This document shows, piece by piece, positions 1 to 5,823 of a stretch of DNA of 10,467 bases. Position 1 is the first letter of the stretch. Each line of letters starts with the position of its first letter. A model generated the notes under the pieces. It was not told the DNA's origin and did not search any database. It was given only the letters and a program-made list of their open reading frames with translations. Made by a program: the position numbers and the translations under genes. Source of the DNA: an uncultured Mycoplasmatota bacterium. Its GTDB lineage: Bacteria; Bacillota_I; Bacilli_A; RF39; UBA660. Where the stretch lies: NCBI GenBank assembly GCA_900546055.1, contig URBG01000039.1, positions 1 through 10,467 of the forward strand. The letters are read 5' to 3'.

Positions 1-1384
1 TATTAACTTCAGCGCCAACAAAACTATTACTTTAACTAGTAATAATAGTATAAGTTCTATCAAAAAATCCAAAGCATTATCAGATTATTTATTAACTGTA
101 ACTAGTGGAACACTAAATATTCAAAATATCACCTTAGATGGAAGTAGTATTTCTGATATATCAGGAGGAACTAGAGTGGCCCCCGGATCTAAAATGATTA
201 TTAACAATGGAACTACCATAAAAAATTTCACTGTAGTTGAGGGTACGGGATATTCAAATGGTGGAGGAATTAGAATTGATGATTTAACATCAAATGCTAA
301 CCCAGCCACGGTTGAAATCAATGGCGGATCTATAACCAACAATAAATCACCAGTAGGTGGGGGGATTCATATGGGAGTTAATACCCAATTAACTGTTAAT
401 GGTGGAACAATCACAAACAACCGCTCTGATACATATGGAGGGGGAATTAATTCGCATGGTACAGTAACAATTGGGGGTACTGCAACTGTTGATAACAATG
501 CTTCTAATAATGATTTAACTGCCAATATCAGTAGTAATAGTTCTGGAAGGGTTATTGATAGTAGGTCAGGATTTAGTAACCCATCTTCAACACAGTATAA
601 ACTTGCTTCGGGAGTTAACAATAATTTTGCTGTTGATGTTTACAATGGTAATGTTGAGAATGGAACTAATATTCTTTTATGGACATGGAATAATGTTAAT
701 AACCAAAAATGGGAGATACTTCCAGCCAAGGTAATTAATGGGGTGGTATACTATTTTGTTGAAAGTCAAACAGATGGAACTCAATATATGTGGGTTTCTG
801 GAAACAATGCTGCTCCTGGAACTAATGTCCATACTTATCAAATACATACCAATGCTGGAGGTTATTGGTCCTTAGAAAATGCCGGATCTGGCTATTATTA
901 TTTCAAAAGTATTTTAGGTACATGTTTAGATTTACCTTCAAGTAATGCCGCTAATGGTACAAATTTGCATACTTGGACATGCAATAATGAAAATAACCAA
1001 AAATGGCTTCCTACAACTAACTTTGCAATAACTTCACCACAGCAAACATACGCAGTATCATATGGTAATACAGCAGGCCCAGGGCCATCATATTTTAGAG
1101 TTGTATCAGAGGCAAGAGTAAGTGATTATAATTCTTCTCAAGCTTATATCCAATATCGCCATTATGTAGAAGTAACTGCCAGCGACTTTTGGGGTACAGT
1201 TCTGTCTCGTTCATGGGGTGGCAATATTTCTATTAATGGAGTTGGAATATATGGAGATAGTGGATGGGTTAATTATGGCTGGGTAAACTATCGTACTACC
1301 TCAACCTTTAATGCTAACGCGAGTTATACTAGCGGAAGCGGAGCATGGCATAATTCAGCCACTTCAGTTTCAATAACGCCATAA
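1..1384 (+). CDS. Secreted beta-helix / ricin-type lectin surface protein (5' end outside window)
   Basis: The reading frame is open from base 2 to the TAA at 1382-1384 (460 visible residues), so the N-terminus and any signal peptide lie upstream. A GTG at 176 falls inside the repeat region and is not the real start. Visible residues 1-175 or so are Gly/Asn/Thr-rich repeats of the GGGI-x-TVTI-x-GGTITNN type, typical of right-handed parallel beta-helix (pectate-lyase-like) adhesins. Residues 198-337 form a ricin-type beta-trefoil with three repeats marked by QKW (235-237), GYW (287-289) and QKW (333-335); this fold usually binds carbohydrate. Residues 339-460 are an aromatic, Ser/Gly/Asn-rich, beta-predicted domain that I cannot assign. 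No LPXTG sorting signal or C-terminal membrane anchor is present, so the protein is probably released or held non-covalently. It likely acts outside the cell in glycan binding or adhesion; no catalytic residues can be named. Confidence 0.85.
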   Translation, partial: INFSANKTITLTSNNSISSIKKSKALSDYLLTVTSGTLNIQNITLDGSSISDISGGTRVAPGSKMIINNGTTIKNFTVVEGTGYSNGGGIRIDDLTSNANPATVEINGGSITNNKSPVGGGIHMGVNTQLTVNGGTITNNRSDTYGGGINSHGTVTIGGTATVDNNASNNDLTANISSNSSGRVIDSRSGFSNPSSTQYKLASGVNNNFAVDVYNGNVENGTNILLWTWNNVNNQKWEILPAKVINGVVYYFVESQTDGTQYMWVSGNNAAPGTNVHTYQIHTNAGGYWSLENAGSGYYYFKSILGTCLDLPSSNAANGTNLHTWTCNNENNQKWLPTTNFAITSPQQTYAVSYGNTAGPGPSYFRVVSEARVSDYNSSQAYIQYRHYVEVTASDFWGTVLSRSWGGNISINGVGIYGDSGWVNYGWVNYRTTSTFNANASYTSGSGAWHNSATSVSITP

Positions 1385-1412
1385 TTGTCTTAAAATTTTA
1401 TAAATTCCAAAG

Positions 1413-1461
1413 AGAACAATTGCAAATAAGTAGTTGTTCTACTGGAGTTTATAAAGCTCCA
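1413..1461 (+). other. Two consecutive hairpins in the 3' region of the lectin gene
   Basis: The first inverted repeat is AGAACAA (1413-1419) against TTGTTCT (1434-1440), with a 14-nt loop. The second is TGGAGTTT (1443-1450) against AAGCTCCA (1454-1461) with the three-base loop ATA and one G-T pair. Neither is followed by a T-run, so they are not terminators themselves. They sit between the lectin stop codon and the terminator hairpin and may stabilise the mRNA 3' end. Confidence 0.45.
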
Positions 1462-1464
1462 TAT

Positions 1465-1529
1465 AACTAGCACACTTATTTTACGTCTCTTCTCATACCT
1501 ATAAAGTAAAATAAGCATGTTAGTTTTTT
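1465..1529 (+). terminator. Long-stem intrinsic terminator after the lectin gene
   Basis: CTTATTTTAC (1475-1484) pairs perfectly with GTAAAATAAG (1506-1515). The stem extends outward to about 1465/1525 with two mismatches and one G-T pair, and T6 follows at 1524-1529. The loop is 21 nt. The placement just before the miaB promoter fits transcription termination. Confidence 0.6.
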
Positions 1530-1530
1530 C

Positions 1531-1559
1531 TTGAATAAAACATATAATTATGGTATTAT
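1531..1559 (+). promoter_or_regulatory. Sigma-A promoter of miaB (extended -10)
   Basis: The -35 is TTGAAT (1531-1536), the spacer is 17 nt, and the -10 is TATTAT (1554-1559) preceded by TGG at 1551-1553 (extended -10). The predicted start near 1566 gives a leader of about 29 nt. The ribosome-binding site is a partial GAAGTGAT at 1584-1591 in front of the ATG at 1595. Confidence 0.7.
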
Positions 1560-1594
1560 CTATAAAGACATTAATAAAGAAATGAAGTGATAAT

Positions 1595-3007
1595 ATGCAA
1601 ATGCCAAATTTAAAAGAGGCTAAAGTAAGAACTAAAAATACTCCTAAAACCATTAAGTATAATATCGATGATAATTATAAAACTTTAGGCAAAAATAAAA
1701 CATATTTTATCAAAACCTATGGTTGCCAAATGAATGAGCATGACACCGAAAATATCAAAGCTATTTTAGAACAAATGTCATTCAAGGAAAGTGATATTAT
1801 GGAGAATGCCGATCTTATTTTATTAAACACCTGCGCAATTAGAGAAAACGCCCATAATAAAGTTTTTGGTATGGTTGGAAGAATCAAACATTTAAAAGAA
1901 TCAAAGCCAAATATTATTGTTGGTATGTGTGGTTGCATGGTTCAAGAAGAAGTTATCGCCGAAGAAATCAAAGACAAATATAAATGGTTAGACATTGTTT
2001 TTGGAACTCATAACATAAATGAACTTCCTAACATATTAGCTAAATCAATAAATCAAAACAAATTAGAACTTGAGGTTTATAGTATTGAAGGTGACATCAT
2101 TGAAAATATGCCCGCAAAAAGAGACAGCAAATATAAAGCCTGGGTTAATATCATGTATGGTTGTGATAAATTTTGTACATACTGCATTGTTCCATATACT
2201 AGGGGTAAACAAAGAAGCCGTACAAAAGAAAACATCATTAACGAAATCAACGAATTAAAAAATGACGGTTATAAAGAAATAACTTTATTAGGTCAAAATG
2301 TTAATGCCTATGGCAAAGATCTAAATGCTGACTACGATATGAGTGATTTGCTTAAAGAAGCTGCGGAAACGGGTATTGAAAGAGTAAGATTTATAACATC
2401 ACACCCTTGGGATTTTACTGATGAAATGATTGAAGTTATCAAAGAATATCCAAATGTTATGCCATATATTCATCTGCCACTTCAATCAGGTAGTAACCGA
2501 ATTTTAAAACTAATGGGAAGACGTTATACCAAAGAAAGTTACTTAGAACTATTTAATAAATTAAAGAAAATCCCTAACGTTGCGATTACAACCGATATAA
2601 TAGTTGGCTTTCCAGGTGAAACTGAAGAAGACTTTAACGATACTTTAGAGGTTGTCCAAACCTGTAAATATGATTCTGCATTTACCTTCATTTTTTCACC
2701 AAGAGAAGGAACGCCTGCTGCTAAAATGGTTGACAACACACCACTTGAAACAAAAGAAAAAAGACTATATATGCTGAATGATTTAGTTAATAAATATGCT
2801 AGAGAAGCCAATGAAAAGTATTTAGATAAAATAGTTCCAGTTTTATTAGAAAACGAAAGTGAAAAAACCCCAGAAATGCTTATGGGATATACTGATACAA
2901 TGAAGTTAGTTAATGTGAAAGCTCCTAAAGATAAAATTGGCCAAATAGTTAACGTTAAAATTAACGAAGTGAAAACATGGAGCATGGACGGAGAAATAAT
3001 CAATTAA
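1595..3007 (+). CDS. miaB: tRNA-2-methylthio-N6-dimethylallyladenosine synthase MiaB
   Basis: MiaB adds a methylthio group at C2 of i6A37 in tRNAs reading UNN codons, using two [4Fe-4S] clusters and S-adenosylmethionine. The 470 residues show the family order. A Firmicutes-type N-terminal extension (about 1-33) precedes the methylthiotransferase N-domain, whose three cluster cysteines are C44 (TYGCQMNEHD), C80 (NTCAIRENA) and C114 (MCGCM). The radical-SAM motif CxxxCxxC follows at C190, C194 and C197 (YGCDKFCTYC), and a TRAM RNA-binding domain lies at about 402-470. The tail GRRYTKESY around 309-317 is typical of MiaB rather than of RimO or MtaB. The ATG at 1595 sits behind a weak GAAGTGAT site and matches the expected length. 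It is transcribed alone from the promoter at 1531 and ends at the hairpin at 2994-3023. In Bacillus, miaB lies just upstream of ymcA-cotE; here cotE is two genes downstream. Confidence 0.97.
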   Translation: MQMPNLKEAKVRTKNTPKTIKYNIDDNYKTLGKNKTYFIKTYGCQMNEHDTENIKAILEQMSFKESDIMENADLILLNTCAIRENAHNKVFGMVGRIKHLKESKPNIIVGMCGCMVQEEVIAEEIKDKYKWLDIVFGTHNINELPNILAKSINQNKLELEVYSIEGDIIENMPAKRDSKYKAWVNIMYGCDKFCTYCIVPYTRGKQRSRTKENIINEINELKNDGYKEITLLGQNVNAYGKDLNADYDMSDLLKEAAETGIERVRFITSHPWDFTDEMIEVIKEYPNVMPYIHLPLQSGSNRILKLMGRRYTKESYLELFNKLKKIPNVAITTDIIVGFPGETEEDFNDTLEVVQTCKYDSAFTFIFSPREGTPAAKMVDNTPLETKEKRLYMLNDLVNKYAREANEKYLDKIVPVLLENESEKTPEMLMGYTDTMKLVNVKAPKDKIGQIVNVKINEVKTWSMDGEIIN

Positions 3008-3023
3008 ATTTGATTATTTTTTT
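2994..3023 (+). terminator. Intrinsic terminator of miaB
   Basis: AATAATCAA (2995-3003) pairs with TTGATTATT (3010-3018) across a 6-nt loop, followed by a T-run to 3023. The miaB stop codon (3005-3007) lies in the loop. The stem is AT-rich, so efficiency is uncertain. Confidence 0.6.
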
Positions 3024-3031
3024 CATTTCAA

Positions 3032-3060
3032 TTGATAATTTACTATCAATTTGATATCAT
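3032..3060 (+). promoter_or_regulatory. Sigma-A promoter with operator-like TTGATA/TATCAA half-sites
   Basis: The -35 is TTGATA (3032-3037), the spacer is 17 nt, and the -10 is TATCAT (3055-3060) with an extended TGA at 3052-3054. A second -10-like TATAAT is at 3061-3066, but it lacks a -35 at the right distance and would start the RNA inside the ribosome-binding site. The hexamer TTGATA occurs at 3032 and 3051 and inverted (TATCAA) at 3044, which resembles repressor half-sites laid across the promoter. Confidence 0.6.
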
Positions 3061-3085
3061 TATAATAGAAGTAGGAGGTCGTAGT

Positions 3086-4492
3086 ATGAAAGAAGATAAA
3101 ACAAATGAAGAGCCAAAGGATAATAACACAAATCTTTTAAACAATGCTGAAAAAGCTGAAATTGCTAGTGATGTTAAAGCGGCTTTCAATAAAGCAAAGG
3201 GTGAACCAGAAGAAATCCTAAGTTTAGATACCCTAACTAGTATTGATAAAACTATCGATGGTGCTCCAGATACATTAAGCCAAGAAGAAATTGATAAAGT
3301 AGTTAAAGGTAGACCCAAACAGCCCAAAAATAAAAAATCAAAATTACCGATTTTTATCACTGTTTTTATTATTTTATTGATTGCTAGTATCGGAGTTTAT
3401 TGGTATTTAGCTAATAACCCTAAAACCATATTTGTAAGATCAGTAGATGTCGTTTTTAATAATTTGATGGAAAACATTGAAGATCCTAAATATGAAATTA
3501 CTAAGGGAAATATTGATGTTGATTGTAATATTGAATCAAAAAATAGCGAATACGCAGATTTAAACAAAATAGATTTAAAAGCTAGTTATATTACCGATTC
3601 AATGAATAAAATTTCTAAACTCGATCTTAAAACAACCTATGAAAAAAATCCTTTACTAAACGCCACTATATATAATGAAGGCGGAAAAACCTATTTTAAG
3701 TCACCAGATTTATTAGATAAATATATTGAACTCGACACTGATGACAAAACAATTAATTACGATGCAAAAGATATTAAGACAATATTAAAATCCTTAAACA
3801 CCGCAGTTAGTCAATCATTAGATGGTCAAAAATTTAGTGGCTCAAAAATGGAAATCACCGTCGATGGTCAAAAAGTTAAAACTTACCGTGCCTCATTAGT
3901 TATTAACAAAGATAATATTGGAACTATTTTAGATAGTATCAACACTACATTACAAAAAGACGCTAGATTTCTTAAAGCGTATGGGTCAGTATTTGGAATT
4001 GATGAAAGTAAAACCAAATCTGAAACAGATAACTATATTAAAAATTTAAAAGAAGAAACTAAAGACATGGGCGATCTTACAATCAACTTATATACTAAAG
4101 GCCTTAATCACGAATTTATAAAATTAGAATTGACTGAAAATAATGATCAAAAAGCTGATGTTATAAGCATTACAACCTTAGATAAAAACAAATATGCTTA
4201 TCTAATTGACATTCAAAGTGAAAATGCTAAAACCGAAGGTACCTTACAATATAAAATTAAAGATAATCGTAAAACTTTGAATTTAACCACTAAAGCAACC
4301 AAAAATAATCAAGAAACGTTAAGTGGAACTTTCAAAATAAAAATCACTGAGAAAGAAGCTACCAAAATAACTAAAGAAGACATAAGTAAAAGCGTTAAAG
4401 CAGATAAGCTTACTAAAGAAGAACAAACAGCTATTAATTATAAATTGTTTGCTAATCCAACCCTTCTTAGATTTATAACATCAATGTCATAA
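3086..4492 (+). CDS. Single-pass membrane protein with large extracytoplasmic domain, function unknown
   Basis: I do not recognise a named family. The start is the ATG at 3086 behind AGGAGG (3073-3078); an upstream in-frame TTG at 3032 is inside the promoter. The 468 residues fall into three parts. Residues 1-86 are an acidic, then lysine-rich cytoplasmic tail. Residues 87-109 form one hydrophobic helix (KLPIFITVFIILLIASIGVY). Residues 110-468 are a Lys/Asp/Thr-rich outside domain with alternating beta-strand patterns. The positive KNKKSK just before the helix predicts N-in/C-out orientation. There is no lipobox, sortase motif or catalytic signature, and the only cysteine is in the outside domain. 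The long amphipathic strands recall LolA/LppX-like folds, but that is a guess. It lies between miaB and cotE, where Bacillus has ymcA, and has its own promoter and strong terminator, so it is an independent unit. An envelope role is the likeliest inference. Confidence 0.85.
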   Translation: MKEDKTNEEPKDNNTNLLNNAEKAEIASDVKAAFNKAKGEPEEILSLDTLTSIDKTIDGAPDTLSQEEIDKVVKGRPKQPKNKKSKLPIFITVFIILLIASIGVYWYLANNPKTIFVRSVDVVFNNLMENIEDPKYEITKGNIDVDCNIESKNSEYADLNKIDLKASYITDSMNKISKLDLKTTYEKNPLLNATIYNEGGKTYFKSPDLLDKYIELDTDDKTINYDAKDIKTILKSLNTAVSQSLDGQKFSGSKMEITVDGQKVKTYRASLVINKDNIGTILDSINTTLQKDARFLKAYGSVFGIDESKTKSETDNYIKNLKEETKDMGDLTINLYTKGLNHEFIKLELTENNDQKADVISITTLDKNKYAYLIDIQSENAKTEGTLQYKIKDNRKTLNLTTKATKNNQETLSGTFKIKITEKEATKITKEDISKSVKADKLTKEEQTAINYKLFANPTLLRFITSMS

Positions 4493-4518
4493 AAAGTAGT
4501 TTAAAAAACTACTTTTTT
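4491..4518 (+). terminator. Strong intrinsic terminator
   Basis: A perfect 12-bp stem, AAAAAGTAGTTT (4491-4502) with its complement at 4506-4517, has a 3-nt loop and ends in T6 (4513-4518). It overlaps the TAA of the membrane-protein gene. Confidence 0.9.
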
Positions 4519-4522
4519 GTGT

Positions 4523-4549
4523 ACTTTTTAAAACTTTAAGCATATCTTA
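4523..4549 (+). promoter_or_regulatory. Candidate SigK-type sporulation promoter of cotE
   Basis: CATATCTTA at 4541-4549 fits the mother-cell SigK -10 pattern CATAnnnTA. An AC dinucleotide (4523-4524) lies 16 bp upstream, where SigK promoters carry their -35 AC. No sigma-A type -35/-10 pair is evident between the preceding terminator and the start. The predicted RNA start would be close to the ribosome-binding site, which lowers confidence. SigE and SigK recognise related -10 sequences. Confidence 0.45.
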
Positions 4550-4566
4550 AAGTGAGGGGTGATATA

Positions 4567-5103
4567 GTGGCAGCATATAAAGAGATAGTAACCAAGGCCG
4601 TTGTTGGGAAAGGGAAGAAACATTTTAAAAATACATATACTGTAGAAACCGAAAATGAAGCAACAACAGTTCTCGGATGTTGGGTTATAAATCATAAATT
4701 CAAAGGCTATCAGGCTGATGACAAAGTTGGGGTTAATGGCTCATTTGATATTAATATATGGTATTCTTACGAAAATGATAGTAAAACTGCAGTTATAAAT
4801 CAAACAATTAACTACAATGATACTTTCAATGTTAGAGTTCGTGAAGATGCCGATTTATCAGGCGATACTGACATTATCGTTCGTTCATTAAAACAACCAA
4901 CATGTTCAGAGGTAAATATCAAAGACGGTAAAACCATTTCCTTTAATATTGAAAAGGAATTAGGTGTTGAAATTGTCGGTGAGACAAAAATGAAAATAGC
5001 TATCGAGGAAGAAGAAGAGCCTTGGGAAGAAATCGTTGATGAAGTCGATGAAGAGACTTTAAACGAAATCGATGAAAAAGTCGATGAAAATTATATCAAA
5101 TAA
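4567..5103 (+). CDS. cotE: Spore outer-coat morphogenetic protein CotE
   Basis: CotE is the scaffold in the mother cell that nucleates outer coat assembly around the forespore. The 178 residues match the family in length and in motif order as I know it from Bacillus: an N-terminal YKEIVTKAVVGKGKK (4-18), then LGCWVINHKFKG (36-47), WYSYENDSKTAV (65-76), the R-x-D/D-x-D/QPTC block (91-113), and VGETK (137-141). A very acidic tail (147-174, Glu/Asp repeats) follows, as CotE homologues have. The start is the GTG at 4567, which lies 7 nt after AGGGG in GAGGGGTGAT (4554-4563); an upstream in-frame GTG at 4552 overlaps that site. Only one sporulation-type promoter match lies upstream. The miaB-x-cotE order echoes Bacillus miaB-ymcA-cotE. 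No other spore gene is visible in the window. Confidence 0.93.
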   Translation: MAAYKEIVTKAVVGKGKKHFKNTYTVETENEATTVLGCWVINHKFKGYQADDKVGVNGSFDINIWYSYENDSKTAVINQTINYNDTFNVRVREDADLSGDTDIIVRSLKQPTCSEVNIKDGKTISFNIEKELGVEIVGETKMKIAIEEEEEPWEEIVDEVDEETLNEIDEKVDENYIK

Positions 5104-5132
5104 GCGTTATTCTAAATTGATTAACGCTTTTT
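5102..5132 (+). terminator. Intrinsic terminator of cotE
   Basis: AAGCGTTA (5102-5109) pairs with TAACGCTT (5122-5129) across a 12-nt loop and runs into T5 (5128-5132), then CTTT. It begins within the cotE stop codon. Confidence 0.8.
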
Positions 5133-5164
5133 CTTTGAAATAAATTAAATTTAAATGAATATAA

Positions 5165-5196
5165 TTAAGTGTTAACCAAAAAGTGTTGACACTTAA
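5165..5196 (+). repeat. Inverted repeats overlapping the rpsP -35 box
   Basis: TTAAGTGT (5165-5172) is inverted as ACACTTAA (5189-5196). A second copy forms the perfect 14-bp palindrome AAGTGTTGACACTT (5181-5194), which contains the -35 hexamer. This could be a regulator-binding site. Confidence 0.55.
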
Positions 5197-5214
5197 TGTT
5201 TTTTATGATAAACT
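5186..5214 (+). promoter_or_regulatory. Sigma-A promoter of rpsP-khpA
   Basis: The consensus -35 TTGACA (5186-5191) is followed by a 17-nt spacer and TAAACT (5209-5214), with an extended TGA at 5206-5208. The predicted leader is about 16 nt, just covering the GGAGGGAT ribosome-binding site at 5226-5233. Confidence 0.75.
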
Positions 5215-5236
5215 TAAATACGAATGGAGGGATATT

Positions 5237-5518
5237 ATGGCAGTTAAATTAAGACTTATGAGAATGGGAGCTAAGAAAAAACCATTTTACCGTGTAGTAG
5301 CCGCAGACTCTAGAACAAAAAGAGACGGAAAATATATTGAATTAGTTGGAACTTACAATCCAGTTGTAACTCCAGCAGAAATCAAGATTGATGAAGCAAT
5401 CGCATTAAAATGGTTATCTGAAGGCGCTATCCCAACTGATACAGTAAAAAGTTTATTTAACAAAGTTGGAATTAATGAAAAATTCCATAACTTAAAGAAT
5501 AAAAAAGAAAGTAAATAA
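5237..5518 (+). CDS. rpsP: 30S ribosomal protein S16 (bS16)
   Basis: bS16 binds 16S rRNA early in small-subunit assembly. The 93-residue product has the family hallmarks: MAVKLRLMRMGAKKKPFYRVV at the N-terminus, then ADSRTKRDGKYIE, the VGTYNPV turn, and a C-terminal ALKWLSEGAIPTDTV segment followed by a basic lysine-rich tail. The start is the ATG at 5237 behind TGGAGGGAT; an in-frame TTG at 5183 lies in the promoter. Only 2 nt separate its TAA from khpA, so the two form an operon, as in many Firmicutes. The usual rimM and trmD genes are not downstream here. Confidence 0.98.
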   Translation: MAVKLRLMRMGAKKKPFYRVVAADSRTKRDGKYIELVGTYNPVVTPAEIKIDEAIALKWLSEGAIPTDTVKSLFNKVGINEKFHNLKNKKESK

Positions 5519-5520
5519 TT

Positions 5521-5760
5521 ATGGTAGAATTAACAGAATACTTAGTAAAAAGTTTAGTTAAAAATCCAGATATGGTATCAGTAAAAAAATTCGATGATGG
5601 CGAAGATATTGTCACAATTCAAGTACTAGTAGATAAAGATGACATGGGTGCAGTAATTGGCAAAGGCGGGATGATTGCTAACGCTATTAGAACCATTGTT
5701 CAAGCTAGTAGTTACATGAATAATGAGCCAAAAGTTAAAATAGATATAGACTCTTTCTAG
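5521..5760 (+). CDS. khpA: KH-domain RNA-binding protein KhpA (YlqC/YlxR-neighbour family)
   Basis: KhpA is a small single KH-domain protein that, with KhpB/Jag, binds RNA and affects cell division and elongation in streptococci and other Gram-positives. The 79 residues carry the signature VIGKGGMIANAIRTI (45-59); the GKGG loop (47-50) contacts the RNA backbone. The length is normal for the family. The ATG follows the rpsP stop after 2 nt, and I see no strong ribosome-binding site, so translation is probably coupled to rpsP. The final codons and TAG (5758-5760) form part of the terminator hairpin. The functional link with KhpB cannot be tested here because khpB is not in the window. Confidence 0.93.
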   Translation: MVELTEYLVKSLVKNPDMVSVKKFDDGEDIVTIQVLVDKDDMGAVIGKGGMIANAIRTIVQASSYMNNEPKVKIDIDSF

Positions 5761-5772
5761 TCTATATTTTTT
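5742..5772 (+). terminator. Intrinsic terminator of rpsP-khpA, inside the khpA 3' end
   Basis: ATATAGACT (5744-5752) pairs perfectly with AGTCTATAT (5759-5767) over a 6-nt loop, followed by T6 (5767-5772). The left arm codes for the last residues of KhpA and the stop codon lies at the start of the right arm. Confidence 0.85.
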
Positions 5773-5773
5773 A

Positions 5774-5802
5774 TTTACATTAATAAAATAATATGATATA
5801 TT
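5774..5802 (+). promoter_or_regulatory. Sigma-A promoter of the pilin pair
   Basis: TTTACA (5774-5779) is followed by a 17-nt spacer and TATATT (5797-5802), with an extended TGA at 5794-5796. An exact TATAAT at 5803-5808 would start transcription inside the GGAGG site (5812-5816), so the upstream pair is preferred. Confidence 0.6.
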
Positions 5803-5823
5803 TATAATAGTGGAGGCGGGAAC

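Noticed and set aside
176..178. GTG at 176 as the start of the lectin gene
   Set aside because: The frame is open back to base 2 and the beta-helix repeats continue upstream of the GTG, so the gene simply runs off the window.
688..1012. Near-identical AATAACCAAAAATGG stretches as a DNA repeat element
   Set aside because: They encode the NNQKW core of two lectin repeats, so the similarity is explained by the protein fold.
1390..1653. Minus-strand open frame between the lectin gene and miaB
   Set aside because: It overlaps the hairpins, the terminator, the miaB promoter and the miaB start; its product has no recognisable pattern.
2539..3003. Minus-strand open frame of 154 residues inside miaB
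   Set aside because: It lies wholly opposite conserved miaB codons and has no ribosome-binding site or family pattern.
3061..3066. Exact TATAAT as the -10 of the membrane-protein gene
   Set aside because: No -35 at 16-18 nt upstream, and transcription would start in the AGGAGG site. The overlapping TATCAT with TTGATA fits better.
4552..4554. GTG at 4552 as the cotE start
   Set aside because: It overlaps the ribosome-binding site; the second GTG at 4567 has proper spacing and gives the family N-terminus.
5803..5808. Exact TATAAT as the -10 of the pilin operon
   Set aside because: It would place the RNA start inside the GGAGG site; TTTACA-17-TATATT just upstream has a -35 and an extended -10.
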